Shown: in pieces, positions 1 to 9,746 of the stretch
How positions within the stretch are numbered: the first letter of the stretch is position 1
How the letters are laid out: every line of letters starts with the position of its first letter
Assembly: GCA_001189095.1 (NCBI GenBank)
Contig: LFCK01000002.1
Location: forward strand, 1-64,000
Origin: Parcubacteria bacterium C7867-001
GTDB taxonomy: Bacteria; Patescibacteria; Paceibacteria; UBA9973; UBA2103
Length of the DNA: 64,000 nt
Reading direction: 5' to 3'
Notes under the pieces: model-generated
The model's input: the letters and a program-made list of their open reading frames with translations, nothing else
The model's database searches: none
Told to the model about the DNA's origin: nothing
Made by a program: the position numbers and the translations under genes

Positions 1-2121
<2,121 letters not shown>

Positions 2122-2159
2122 GTGCGGAAACCTGAACACCACATGTTCATTATGATCTT

Positions 2160-2210
2160 TTGCAATTCTTCCTCGGCACTAACAAATGCCGAGGTCGATT
2201 ACCTTTTCTT
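2160..2210 (-). other. Hairpin in the 23S rRNA leader
   Basis: Eight paired bases, CCTCGGCA and TGCCGAGG, enclose a short loop about 60 nt before the mature 23S 5' end. The position suits an rRNA processing stem or leader element; its role is inferred from position only. Confidence 0.4.
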
Positions 2211-2254
2211 TTTTCTTGCGTATTCAGTTATCAAGGAGCCCGTATCTCTTGAAA

Positions 2255-2282
2255 CGAAAACCGCCCCGAGGGGCGGCTTTCG
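2255..2282 (-). terminator. Terminator-like GC hairpin followed by a T-run, inside the 23S leader
   Basis: On the minus strand GCCGCCCC-TCGG-GGGCGG is followed by TTTTCGTTT. It lies about 75 nt downstream of the strong promoter at 2359-2387 and before the 23S gene, so it either ends a short transcript or must be read through (attenuation or antitermination). Confidence 0.6.
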
Positions 2283-2358
2283 TGTTTCCACGATGGGTCA
2301 GCGACCCGTTCCGCTCCTTGGTTTAGGTAGACTTCGTAGTGATAGACACGTAGGGAGG

Positions 2359-2387
2359 AGTATATGCGTGTCCCCCTACCCTGTCAA
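2359..2387 (-). promoter_or_regulatory. Strong sigma-70-type promoter upstream of 23S
   Basis: TTGACA (2382-2387) and TATACT (2359-2364) are separated by exactly 17 nt on the minus strand. This is the best consensus promoter in the window, as expected for an rRNA gene. The predicted start is near 2352. Confidence 0.8.
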
Positions 2388-2427
2388 CACCTCGGGGTTT
2401 CAGCTGCTTTCTGGGGATACTGGGGAC

Positions 2428-2458
2428 AGAAAAAGCCCGCATTTGCGGGCTTTTTCTG
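2428..2458 (-). terminator. Terminator after the MscS-like gene
   Basis: A perfect GC-rich stem (AAAAAGCCCGC / GCGGGCTTTTT) with A/T tracts on both sides lies 20 nt past the stop of the gene at 2478-3158. It is bidirectional in form. Confidence 0.8.
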
Positions 2459-2477
2459 TCGAACAAACGTTCGGAGA

Positions 2478-3158
2478 TTACTTGATCTCCTCGCGCATCT
2501 TGTCGAGGAACTTTGCTGCTGAAGCCTGACCTCCGAGACCGAAGGAAAGACCGAGCGCGAGAGCGACGGCAACCACCACACCCGTGAAGAGGGTCTGGAC
2601 GAATCCGGTCGCAACCTGAAGCTGGTTGAGGGCCGCAAGGACTGCGAAGATCCAGATTGACCAACGAGCGATAGAGCCGAGGAGGTTTGCTGAACGCATG
2701 TTCGCCGTAGCTGCTGCACCTGAGACGACGCGCTGTGCTGCATCCGCGACAACCGCTGCAACAAGAAGAATAAGGACTGCAACGATGACCTGTGGGAGGT
2801 AGCCGAGGACTACCGCACGGAGGAAGATCGTTACCTGCGTAAGACCAAGCACATCAAGCGCTGCAACGAGGAAGACCACGATGAAGAACCACTTGACGAG
2901 CATGCCGAGGAACGCGCCCGAATTAAGCTTGAAGCCCGCGCGCTCCATGACTTTCTCAACGCCAGCGGCGCGGAGTGCGGCATCAACGCGAAGCGAGGAG
3001 ATAACCTGCGCAACAACGCGACCGAGACCAGCGCCAATAAGCCAGCCGACGACGAAGATGATAATCGCAACGATGAGATTCGGGATGAAGTCCACGAGAC
3101 CAAAGAACAAGCTCTGGAATGAGGAATTCAACGTATCAGCCCAAGTGGTGAGGAACAT
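2478..3158 (-). CDS. MscS-like conserved transmembrane-helix protein
   Basis: A 226-residue protein with about five hydrophobic segments: residues ~20-48, ~85-105, ~115-140, ~160-180 and a final Gly/Ala-rich helix (~188-210). The last ends in GLSFGLGGQASAAKFLDKM, a typical pore-lining sequence of the MscS-related 'conserved TM helix' family. It has no large cytosolic MscS beta domain, so it is a minimal channel-like protein, probably for osmotic release at the inner membrane. The gene stands alone, ends at a terminator and precedes the 23S promoter on the same strand. No Shine-Dalgarno is visible. Confidence 0.8.
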   Translation of the reverse strand: MFLTTWADTLNSSFQSLFFGLVDFIPNLIVAIIIFVVGWLIGAGLGRVVAQVISSLRVDAALRAAGVEKVMERAGFKLNSGAFLGMLVKWFFIVVFLVAALDVLGLTQVTIFLRAVVLGYLPQVIVAVLILLVAAVVADAAQRVVSGAAATANMRSANLLGSIARWSIWIFAVLAALNQLQVATGFVQTLFTGVVVAVALALGLSFGLGGQASAAKFLDKMREEIK

Positions 3159-3299
3159 ACGTAAATTACTTAAGGTAGGTTAACGGAGTAATAGCAGCGC
3201 AGTCTGATAGGCAGTTCTGCTATCTATAAGTGTAGCAAGCGGGGGTAGCGGTTAGAGACCCTCTGTGGATAGGCCATTAGAGGCCAAAATAGCAAGGTT

Positions 3300-3872
3300 T
3301 TAGGAGAGCGAGCTCTTCTCGAAGACCGTTCGATGGGCGTAATCGAACACATCGCGAACAAGGCGGTCATAAACACCGACGCGATAGCGAAAATCCTGAC
3401 TCGTAAAGGACGCGTAGCGCAATTCCCTGCCGAGCTCTGCTTCAAGCGCGTGCACTGCGGTCGAAAGGACGCGATCGTCGAGTCGATCACCAATTACGAG
3501 TATGTCGACTTTCGGTTCTAGGGCGCCAGTGAAAACACCGGTGAGGGTGATTTGGCGCAGGGTTCCTGCTTTCTTCAGATTCGAGATGATACGCGCATCG
3601 CTGATCTCGGTCGTATCGCGCACGAAGCGCTGGAGCGCGTCATAGACGCCGATGCGTCTGTTGGTCGTGAAGAGTGTACGACTCTGCACCGTACGCTTCT
3701 TTAAAACTCCCGCGGAGACGAGAAGCGCAAGCTCTTTTCGTGCTTGACTGAGCGAAACCTTCGCACGGAAGGCCGCATCTTTAGCGGAAAAAGCAGTGTC
3801 ATCATTAAAAAGGAAGAGACGGAGAAGCTTCAGTCGAGCAGCAGAACTAAAGAGTTTCGAAAGGGTTTCCAT
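3300..3872 (-). CDS. Winged-helix regulator with a nucleotidyltransferase-like C-terminal half
   Basis: From the ATG at 3870-3872 the protein has 190 residues. Its N-terminal part (METLSKLFSSAARLKLLRLF, then a helix-turn-helix near residues 25-60) resembles small winged-helix DNA-binding domains. The C-terminal half contains VDILVIGD, a pattern seen in nucleotidyltransferase-like domains fused to such regulators. A longer reading from 3986 is possible, but its first 38 residues look non-coding. The target is unknown; the gene faces away from the lipoprotein at 4012. The call is family-level only. Confidence 0.6.
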   Translation of the reverse strand: METLSKLFSSAARLKLLRLFLFNDDTAFSAKDAAFRAKVSLSQARKELALLVSAGVLKKRTVQSRTLFTTNRRIGVYDALQRFVRDTTEISDARIISNLKKAGTLRQITLTGVFTGALEPKVDILVIGDRLDDRVLSTAVHALEAELGRELRYASFTSQDFRYRVGVYDRLVRDVFDYAHRTVFEKSSLS

Positions 3873-4011
3873 GCAAGTCCGGTCATTGTACGTACTGGGC
3901 TCCCCCTTGCGCAAGCCAGAGAAACGAGACGTAAATCCCCCTTCTGAAGGTACTTGCAGATTGTTGTTGTATATGTTGTAATACACTCAACCTAACAATT
4001 TGGAGGGTTAC

Positions 4012-4338
4012 ATGAAAAAGTTGTTCTTGTGTCTGAGCGCACTGGTCCTGCTTGCTGCGTGCGATCAAAAGTCCATGGAAAGTGCCTTCGGAAGTCCGAA
4101 CAAAGAAGTACTCGGCAAGATCGAATCCCAGGAAACGGTGACGAGCGACGGCAAAACTCTTTGCCAAGTCCGCTACACCATCCCTGAGGAGAAGGATGCG
4201 AGCATCCACACGGGTCTCGTGCTGAAGACAGAGGATACGGAGGGCTTGTTCCTCCGATGCAGCATGCTGAAGCAAGGCGATGTCGTCCACGTCCTTAAGA
4301 CGCAGGCTTTCATCGCCATCAACTGGCGCAAAAGCTAA
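4012..4338 (+). CDS. Small lipoprotein
   Basis: The start at 4012 is set by a Shine-Dalgarno (GGAGGG, 6 nt spacing). Residues 1-20 form a lipoprotein signal: MKK, a hydrophobic core and the lipobox LLAAC, with Cys as the expected lipidated residue. The mature part is about 90 residues with two further cysteines and no recognised domain. It is a single-gene unit ending at the terminator at 4359-4387. Confidence 0.75.
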   Translation: MKKLFLCLSALVLLAACDQKSMESAFGSPNKEVLGKIESQETVTSDGKTLCQVRYTIPEEKDASIHTGLVLKTEDTEGLFLRCSMLKQGDVVHVLKTQAFIAINWRKS

Positions 4339-4358
4339 CGCTCGACGCCAAATCCACA

Positions 4359-4387
4359 ACGGGCCGCCCTTCGGGCGGCCCGTTTTT
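4359..4387 (+). terminator. Terminator of the lipoprotein gene
   Basis: A GGGCCGCC / GGCGGCCC stem with a TTCG loop is followed by TTTTT, 20 nt after the stop codon. Confidence 0.85.
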
Positions 4388-4395
4388 CATACAAA

Positions 4396-4423
4396 CAAAA
4401 CCCCCGCGAGAGCGGGGGTTTTG
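4396..4423 (-). terminator. Terminator of rplJ-rplL
   Basis: On the minus strand CCCCCGC-TCTC-GCGGGGG is followed by TTTTG, just after the rplL stop. It forms a back-to-back pair with the plus-strand terminator. Confidence 0.85.
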
Positions 4424-4440
4424 CATAGAGGGGGGTTGGA

Positions 4441-4905
4441 TTACTTAAGGGTAACCTTACCGCCAGCCTCTTCAATCTTCTTCTTGAGTTCGTCAGCTTC
4501 CTCCTTCTTCATGCCTGCCTTGAGGACCGATGGAGCGCCATCAACGGCGTCCTTCGCCTCCTTGAGACCGAGACCGAGAGCTTCCTTAACTACCTTGATC
4601 ACGGCAATCTTGTTGCCGCCTGCATCAGAGAGTTCAACGTCAAACGATGACTTCTCTTCTGCCGCTGCACCGCCGGCTGCAGGACCTGCAACCGCGACTG
4701 CTGCTGCGGATACGCCGAACTTCTCTTCGAAGACCTTCACGAGCTCGGAGAGCTCGAGGACCGTCATCGCTTCGATTTCCTCGACGATTTTCTTAAACTT
4801 AGCCGGAACTTCGACTTCTTTCTTTTCTTCTACTGCAGGCGCTGCCGGAGCTGCAGTTTCTTCAACTGCTGCCGGAGCTGCTGCATCTGCCTGTACTTCG
4901 TCCAT
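4441..4905 (-). CDS. rplL: 50S ribosomal protein L7/L12
   Basis: The C-terminal ~75 residues match the factor-binding domain (IKVVKEALGLGLKEAKDAV, then AGGKVTLK at the end). The N-terminal dimerisation helix (FKKIVEEIEAMTVLELSEL) is preceded by an Ala/Glu/Pro-rich extension of about 30 residues, which makes it 154 aa against the usual ~120. It forms the ribosome stalk with L10. It follows rplJ by 19 nt on the same transcript. The low-complexity extension is unusual, but the identity is not in doubt. Confidence 0.97.
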   Translation of the reverse strand: MDEVQADAAAPAAVEETAAPAAPAVEEKKEVEVPAKFKKIVEEIEAMTVLELSELVKVFEEKFGVSAAAVAVAGPAAGGAAAEEKSSFDVELSDAGGNKIAVIKVVKEALGLGLKEAKDAVDGAPSVLKAGMKKEEADELKKKIEEAGGKVTLK

Positions 4906-4924
4906 AGTGATTCAATTAAATAAG

Positions 4925-5419
4925 TTACGCTGCCTTCTTCTTTGCGATTTGGTCGAGAACAATCGCCATGCCCTGAATTGGGCTGTTGATTACGTTCACG
5001 AACATACCACGGAGAACTGGAAGCGGAGGAATAGTTGCGATTGCAGTCATCTTCGCTGCATCGGCGTATACGTTTTCGAACACGCCGCCGACGATACTGA
5101 GCGCTCCGTCATGTTTCTTGCCCGTCTCGTAAATGAGGCGCGCAGGTGCCGTAGCGTCAGTGTTGCTCCATGCAATTGCTATCTCACCGGGGAGCTCGGG
5201 AATAGTTCCCGTGTAGCCCTTCTCGGCAAGCGCGCGCTTGATGAGGCTTTTCTTGGCGACATAGTAGCCCACCTGCTCATCGCGCAAACCCTTACGCATT
5301 GCGTACGTGTTCGCAGCCGAAAGGCCGGTGAACTTAACGAAAACCACCGAGGCCGCGTCTTTGAGCGACTCGCTGACTTTTCCTACGATGTCTACTTTCT
5401 TTGCTTTGGTAATTGCCAT
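4925..5419 (-). CDS. rplJ: 50S ribosomal protein L10
   Basis: A 164-residue protein with the L10 N-terminal RNA-binding region (FVKFTGLSAANTYAMRKGLR) and the C-terminal helix that binds L7/L12 dimers (INSPIQGMAIVLDQIAKKK). It heads the rplJ-rplL operon behind a recognisable L10 leader RNA, so the operon is probably autoregulated by L10(L12)4. Confidence 0.96.
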   Translation of the reverse strand: MAITKAKKVDIVGKVSESLKDAASVVFVKFTGLSAANTYAMRKGLRDEQVGYYVAKKSLIKRALAEKGYTGTIPELPGEIAIAWSNTDATAPARLIYETGKKHDGALSIVGGVFENVYADAAKMTAIATIPPLPVLRGMFVNVINSPIQGMAIVLDQIAKKKAA

Positions 5420-5444
5420 AATTGGTTTTACGTACAGAAACGAA

Positions 5445-5567
5445 CAAGGTCATCCGTTATGGATGACCGAGGAGACAGTAGAACGAGAACGCGCCGAAAC
5501 GCTTCCCCGTTCGTCCCTCGGCAGGAAATTAAGGCCTTTCGACCACCCGCTGTCTTCGGTCCGTACA
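5445..5567 (-). ncRNA. L10 leader (ribosomal protein autoregulatory RNA)
   Basis: The 5' UTR of rplJ shows the hallmark L10-leader pieces on the minus strand: GACAGCGGGTGG, then CTTAAT, then CCTGCCGAGG (5513-5526), with a later CTGTC able to pair back to GACAG. A further hairpin (GGTCATCC / GGATGACC, ~5450-5470) lies close to the start codon. The known role of this RNA is to bind L10(L12)4 and shut down rplJL expression. Confidence 0.85.
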
Positions 5568-5573
5568 GGAGGG

Positions 5574-5602
5574 ACTATACCGAAGCTGGGCCGTTCTTGC
5601 AA
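5574..5602 (-). promoter_or_regulatory. rplJ promoter
   Basis: TTGCAA (5597-5602) and TATAGT (5574-5579) are 17 nt apart on the minus strand. The predicted start near 5567 gives a ~150-nt leader holding the L10 regulatory RNA. The promoter overlaps the end of the upstream membrane-protein gene region. Confidence 0.8.
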
Positions 5603-5608
5603 ACGTGG

Positions 5609-6178
5609 CTACACGATTGCCTGAGCAATTGATCCCACCACAAAGGCGGCGAGGAAGTTAAATACAAAGGAGAGGAGAATGAACGTGCGCATGCGCATCT
5701 TCGTAAACCCTAGGATAGTGATACCAATCTCGTCCGGGAGCGGCGACGCAATGATGAGACCACCCACCAAAAACGCGAGCCAGCGCAACGACTTGAGCGA
5801 CATGAGCCGCTTAAAGCGCCGATATGCGCCCTGCTCAGCAAGGAGTGAGGTGAGATGTTCGGAGAAACGATCGCGTATAAAGCGGAAGATGATGAGATCG
5901 CCACAGACCGCACCGAGCGCTGCCCAGAACGCCGTGAACAAAACCCCCTGCCCTAACGCGAGCTCACCAATGGTCACCGTCGCGGGAGCAACGGTGAGAA
6001 GCGACGTGAAAAAGATTCCGGCGATGAACGTACCGAGTATCGAAAGCTCTTTGGTCTGCTCGAGGAGAAGCGCGAACGAATTATTGCCGATAAGAATTCC
6101 GGCAACCACAAGACTTATCGCTATGATGACGAGATCAAACCAGATCTCCTGATGAGCTTTGGCTAGGCGTCGTCTCAT
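5609..6178 (-). CDS. Multi-span membrane protein of unknown function
   Basis: From the ATG at 6176-6178 the protein has 189 residues and about five membrane segments (~15-35, ~48-72, ~75-105, ~140-158, ~165-185). Short charged loops include RFIRDRFSEH. The arrangement resembles small integral proteins widespread in Parcubacteria, but no family was recognised. An upstream in-frame ATG at 6253 would add 25 residues. It has no Shine-Dalgarno and lies just upstream of the rplJ promoter on the same strand. Confidence 0.55.
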   Translation of the reverse strand: MRRRLAKAHQEIWFDLVIIAISLVVAGILIGNNSFALLLEQTKELSILGTFIAGIFFTSLLTVAPATVTIGELALGQGVLFTAFWAALGAVCGDLIIFRFIRDRFSEHLTSLLAEQGAYRRFKRLMSLKSLRWLAFLVGGLIIASPLPDEIGITILGFTKMRMRTFILLSFVFNFLAAFVVGSIAQAIV

Positions 6179-6310
6179 GAGAAGCGGATTACCACGGAAC
6201 ACCGACTGAAGTAAAACGAAGCACGAGAAGCGCAACCGCGAGAATGAGCGCAAACCCTGACGCGAATTTCATAAACTCGAAGAAGTAGCGCATACGTTTA
6301 CCCTAGTATA

Positions 6311-6346
6311 AACGAAAAACCGCCCCGTAGGGCGGTTTTTCGTTTC
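6311..6346 (-). terminator. Terminator of the surface-protein gene
   Basis: An AACGAAAAACCGCCC / GGGCGGTTTTTCGTT inverted repeat with A/T tracts on both sides, 38 nt past the stop at 6384. Confidence 0.85.
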
Positions 6347-6383
6347 CTAACTTACGTTAGGGACCTACACATTAATCCGTAGA

Positions 6384-8303
6384 TTAACGCTTCGTGACGA
6401 AGACGAGGTCGCTCTTGAACGAGTCAAGATTCGACGTGTAGTAGGTGGTGCTGAGCGTGCTCGACGGACCGTAGTTGATACCAACGAGGGTAACACCAAC
6501 GTTTCCAGCGGTCGGCGTACCAGTGGTGGTAGCGATGAACGTGGAAGTGAAGGTGAACGTACGGCTCGTGTTTGCCGAGACCTTGTACGCAGTACCAGCA
6601 ACGTCGCCGTTGATGGTGTCTGCGGCCGTGACTGCAGAGCCCTGCGGTTCACCCGTAGCGCCCTGAGTCGAGCCAGTCGACGTAGCGTAGTTCACACCGC
6701 CTGCCGAAGCTGACGGAGTGGTCGAGACAGAAGCCACCTTGGTGGTTGCTGCACCGATGAAGACGTCCGTGTCACTTGCAGTGACTGTGAACGGCATCGT
6801 GAAGGTAACGACGTCGCCCGCACCTGCGAGACCTGCCGTAACCGTCTTCGAGAACGTACCCTTCGTAACCGAAACGCCGGTTGCGGTAAGGGTCTGGGTG
6901 TAACCGAGGACTGCCGACGACGGAGTAACCGAAGCGCCGTTGTCATCCGAGACATCCCAACCATACGTCGTGGTCGACGCGATGAGCGTCGTTCCGTCTG
7001 CGTATGCGCTGTCGCCCTTGAGGTCAACAACAACATCGAGCGTAACGGTTTCGTCAGCATCGATATCGAGGTCAACACCATCGAAGGTCGTGGTACCGAA
7101 GGTACCAGTTGAAACGGTCTTCGACTTGAGGACGGTCGAACCGTTCATAAGCTTCACAGTCGAGATAACATCGTTAAGATTGTTATCCGAAGTGCCGAGC
7201 TGGACCGGGAGGTCCGTCACGGTGACGGTCTGATTCTTCGCCTTGAGTTTGAGCGAGAGGATCTTCACGCCAGTCGTGGTCGAGCTCGAAACAGCAACCT
7301 GGCTTGCGCGAGGAGAGCTGTCCGAGAGGCTCGAGGTAAGCGTACCAGCCGTGCTTGCCGAGACGGTGAAGTCCTGGGTGATAGCAGTGCTGACGTAGGT
7401 GTCCGAGATACCATCTGCACCGGCAGCGCGGAGGCTGTCAACGAGAAGTTTCGCGGTAACCGTCTTACCATCTTCGTTCGTGCCGATCGAAGCGACCGGG
7501 GTAACTTCGACGTAGATGTTGCCCGTCTGACCATTCTTCACGACCGTGTTGAGGTTCGAGAAGCGGAAGGTCCACGTGCGTCCATCCTTGTCGCCGTCCG
7601 AAGCATCCATCGAGGCAACTTTCTTGCCATCGATGTAGAGGCTGACCGTATCGACGTACTTGTCGAGGTTCGAGCTCTGGCTTGAAACGTTTGCGACCAC
7701 GAAGGTTGCATCAACGCGCTGAATCATGACATCGCCATCCGTAGCATCTCCAGAGACGCCGACGACTTTCGTCACTGCATCGCCCTCATCGAGGTCGGTG
7801 GTGACATCGCCGAGCGAGGTGATACCGGTGAGGCGGCCATTGCCAGTGAGGCCGGTGGTCGTACCAGGAGTGCTGGTCGTGCCGCCTGCCATAGCATTGA
7901 CTGCTGCGCGGGTCTTCGGACCGAAGTAGCCAGCTGCCGGCGCAATGCCGTTAGCTGCCTGGAAAGCTGCGACTGCTGCCTGGGTCTGAGAACCAAAGTA
8001 GCCAGTTGCGCCTGCCGGGATCGAGAAGCCCTTGCTGATAAGCCAGTTCTGAAGACCGGTTACGTCAGTTCCCTTTGAACCGATAGTAAGGTCTGAATTG
8101 AACATGGTGCTTCCTGTTGAGTTGGAACCACCAGCCTGCGCCTGAAGGGCTGCAATCTGCGCCATAAGAGCGCTGATCTGTGCCTGAATATCAGTCGAGG
8201 TAGCTGCCTTCGCCGGAACGTAGGCAAACGACATCGCAACGAGACCGAAACCGGCCACTACCGCTGCGATTTTCGCGACTGTATTTGTGTTTGCATTAGA
8301 CAT
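6384..8303 (-). CDS. Large secreted surface protein with a peptidoglycan-binding domain
   Basis: A 639-residue protein. Residues 1-34 are a Sec signal peptide (hydrophobic segment then AKAA). Next comes a short coiled segment (DIQAQISALMAQIAALQAQ), then a PG_binding_1 domain at ~70-140 with the repeated signature GYFGSQTQAAV... and GYFGPKTRAAV. The remaining ~480 residues are Thr/Ser/Val/Asp-rich, predicted beta-strand modules with almost no cysteine. The whole resembles abundant S-layer-like or wall-anchored proteins of Parcubacteria. A long leader (8304-8724) and its own terminator suggest a single, highly expressed unit. The exact role is inferred. Confidence 0.75.
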   Translation of the reverse strand: MSNANTNTVAKIAAVVAGFGLVAMSFAYVPAKAATSTDIQAQISALMAQIAALQAQAGGSNSTGSTMFNSDLTIGSKGTDVTGLQNWLISKGFSIPAGATGYFGSQTQAAVAAFQAANGIAPAAGYFGPKTRAAVNAMAGGTTSTPGTTTGLTGNGRLTGITSLGDVTTDLDEGDAVTKVVGVSGDATDGDVMIQRVDATFVVANVSSQSSNLDKYVDTVSLYIDGKKVASMDASDGDKDGRTWTFRFSNLNTVVKNGQTGNIYVEVTPVASIGTNEDGKTVTAKLLVDSLRAAGADGISDTYVSTAITQDFTVSASTAGTLTSSLSDSSPRASQVAVSSSTTTGVKILSLKLKAKNQTVTVTDLPVQLGTSDNNLNDVISTVKLMNGSTVLKSKTVSTGTFGTTTFDGVDLDIDADETVTLDVVVDLKGDSAYADGTTLIASTTTYGWDVSDDNGASVTPSSAVLGYTQTLTATGVSVTKGTFSKTVTAGLAGAGDVVTFTMPFTVTASDTDVFIGAATTKVASVSTTPSASAGGVNYATSTGSTQGATGEPQGSAVTAADTINGDVAGTAYKVSANTSRTFTFTSTFIATTTGTPTAGNVGVTLVGINYGPSSTLSTTYYTSNLDSFKSDLVFVTKR

Positions 8304-8724
8304 AATAACGTTTTTGTAAGTTTAGGATGCGTGCGACGCGGCGGTGCTAATAATGTGTCGCGCCGCGCGCATCTTGCATTCTTTGTAATTGGTGAGTACG
8401 GACGCGCGTGGCGCCCAGTACTCGTTCGCACATTCCTTGACTACCCGACGAGGAGCATTATCGACACGCTTCTCATCGGCTAGCTGGTAAAGTGGGTTCT
8501 TTCATTCTGAAGCACATCCGTAGCTGGGAGAATCATCCGTTCTGGTCCCGCCTTATACGCTGACGGGCAAGCGGGCGTAGGATTACGCCTTGAACAATCA
8601 ATTCCCTATTCGTTTTTCAACGAACAATCCTTACGGAAGCGCCCCAGAGGCGCAAGGTACAGTATCGCCTGCGCCCTAGGGTTTTCCTCGTTTTTTCATG
8701 TGGATAACAACACAACTTAGGTAC
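8304..8724 (-). other. Long structured intergenic region, probable leader of the surface-protein mRNA
   Basis: About 420 nt with no credible ORF. On the minus strand it contains GAGTAC...GTACTC with inner GGGCGC/GCGTCC pairing (~8395-8425), a GGCGTAATCCTACGCC hairpin (~8575-8592) and GC-rich complementary runs at ~8330-8372. No clear -35/-10 pair and no match to RNase P, tmRNA, SRP RNA or a known riboswitch was seen. It is probably a long 5' UTR or an unannotated RNA. Confidence 0.4.
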
Positions 8725-8752
8725 GAAAAAGAGACCGTCTCCGGTCTTTTTT
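8725..8752 (-). terminator. Terminator of the HTH gene
   Basis: AAAAAGAGACC / GGTCTTTTTT around a short loop. It is bidirectional in form and lies 85 nt past the stop of the gene at 8837-9610. Confidence 0.75.
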
Positions 8753-8836
8753 CATGCATGAGTTATGCCCATACCACCCCTCCACCCTACCCCAATTATG
8801 AAGAAAGGTCAATTCAGTCCGAGCCCAAACGAGGGG

Positions 8837-9610
8837 TTAGGAAATCGAGTATTGCGTCCAACGTCGATCCCCGCTTCGGGTAACCACCCCCTCAACCACA
8901 AGTGCTTGGAGTTCGCGCTGGATAGTCTTTTCGCTTACATCCCGAATGACGGTCGAGATATCCTTTATATAGGAAGGGCTCTTTGTACGAAGGACAGAGA
9001 GGATTGCGTCCCTCCTCCCCTGCTGATTGTCCTTTATGTCTTTTATCTGGACCTTGTGACCTGCCTCTTGGACAACCACTGGTTCTGGGACAGAAGTCGA
9101 AGCGACTCTTGCTTTCGGTTCGTAGCGCGGCTGAACTGATGCGCGAGCCAGAGCTGCGAGCGTTGGAGCTTCCCCGAGACTCACCCGCGGCATTTCGTAC
9201 GAAGCTGCTTCTTGCAGAAGAACATGCGCCTCCTCAGAAATAAGGTCTGCATTCATAGGAGAAAGTATGCCCGCACTTCTCGCTATTGAAAGAATGCTCG
9301 AAAGTGCGAGCAATTCCTTTGAAAGCGATTCAAGAGAAAACGCGACTCCACCAATGGTCGCATCGATAAGAGCGACTGATACGCGGTCGACGCGATCTCT
9401 CAAGGACGGATGGTCCCTGAATGCTGGCGTCACGAGCGTAAGAGCTTTTGAAAGGCGCTCGGCTTTCTTGTAGATATATATCCTTTGAATGTCTTTATTA
9501 AATACGTTGTTGAATATCGATTTTTCTAGGACGAACGAGTCTGAATCAGCACCCTTGATTCGTGATTTATACTTCTCTATGTCCTTTATGTGTCCCTTGT
9601 TGGTATCCAT
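8837..9610 (-). CDS. Helical-bundle protein with a C-terminal winged helix-turn-helix
   Basis: A 257-residue protein. Residues ~45-140 form a helical bundle (YKKAERLSKALTLVTPAF, LRDRVDRVSVALIDATIG, SILSIARSAGILS) that by eye resembles the S23/Avd-type four-helix bundle. Residues ~195-255 are a winged HTH (RRDAILSVLRTKSPSYIKDI, then EKTIQRELQALVVEGVVTR). A Pro/Val-rich linker joins them. It is probably a regulator, divergent from ftsK, with its own promoter at 9632-9660 and a ~15-nt leader. The bundle assignment is tentative; the HTH is clear. Confidence 0.6.
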   Translation of the reverse strand: MDTNKGHIKDIEKYKSRIKGADSDSFVLEKSIFNNVFNKDIQRIYIYKKAERLSKALTLVTPAFRDHPSLRDRVDRVSVALIDATIGGVAFSLESLSKELLALSSILSIARSAGILSPMNADLISEEAHVLLQEAASYEMPRVSLGEAPTLAALARASVQPRYEPKARVASTSVPEPVVVQEAGHKVQIKDIKDNQQGRRDAILSVLRTKSPSYIKDISTVIRDVSEKTIQRELQALVVEGVVTRSGDRRWTQYSIS

Positions 9611-9631
9611 TGTCCTTAATGTCGTACAGGG

Positions 9632-9660
9632 ATTATACGTCCTTGAAATAGAGCGAGCAA
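9632..9660 (-). promoter_or_regulatory. Promoter of the HTH gene
   Basis: TTGCTC (9655-9660) and TATAAT (9632-9637) are 17 nt apart on the minus strand, with the predicted start ~15 nt before the ATG. AAGGAC recurs just upstream of the -10 box and before the start codon, a possible autoregulatory site. Confidence 0.75.
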
Positions 9661-9746
9661 ATTATCCTGCTGCCCTATAGAAATCCGTGGCGCTAAGAGA
9701 GCGCTACGGCGACTGGGGACAAGGGTGATGGTGGTAAAATACCTTG

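Noticed and set aside
4280..5632. 450-residue plus-strand ORF antisense to rplJ-rplL
   Set aside because: It runs opposite two certain ribosomal genes and the L10 leader; low-complexity Ser/Ala product is a mirror of their codon use.
8304..8836. RNase P RNA or tmRNA in the long gene-free region
   Set aside because: None of the conserved segments (for example GAGGAAAGTCC, or a tRNA-Ala-like end) is present on either strand.
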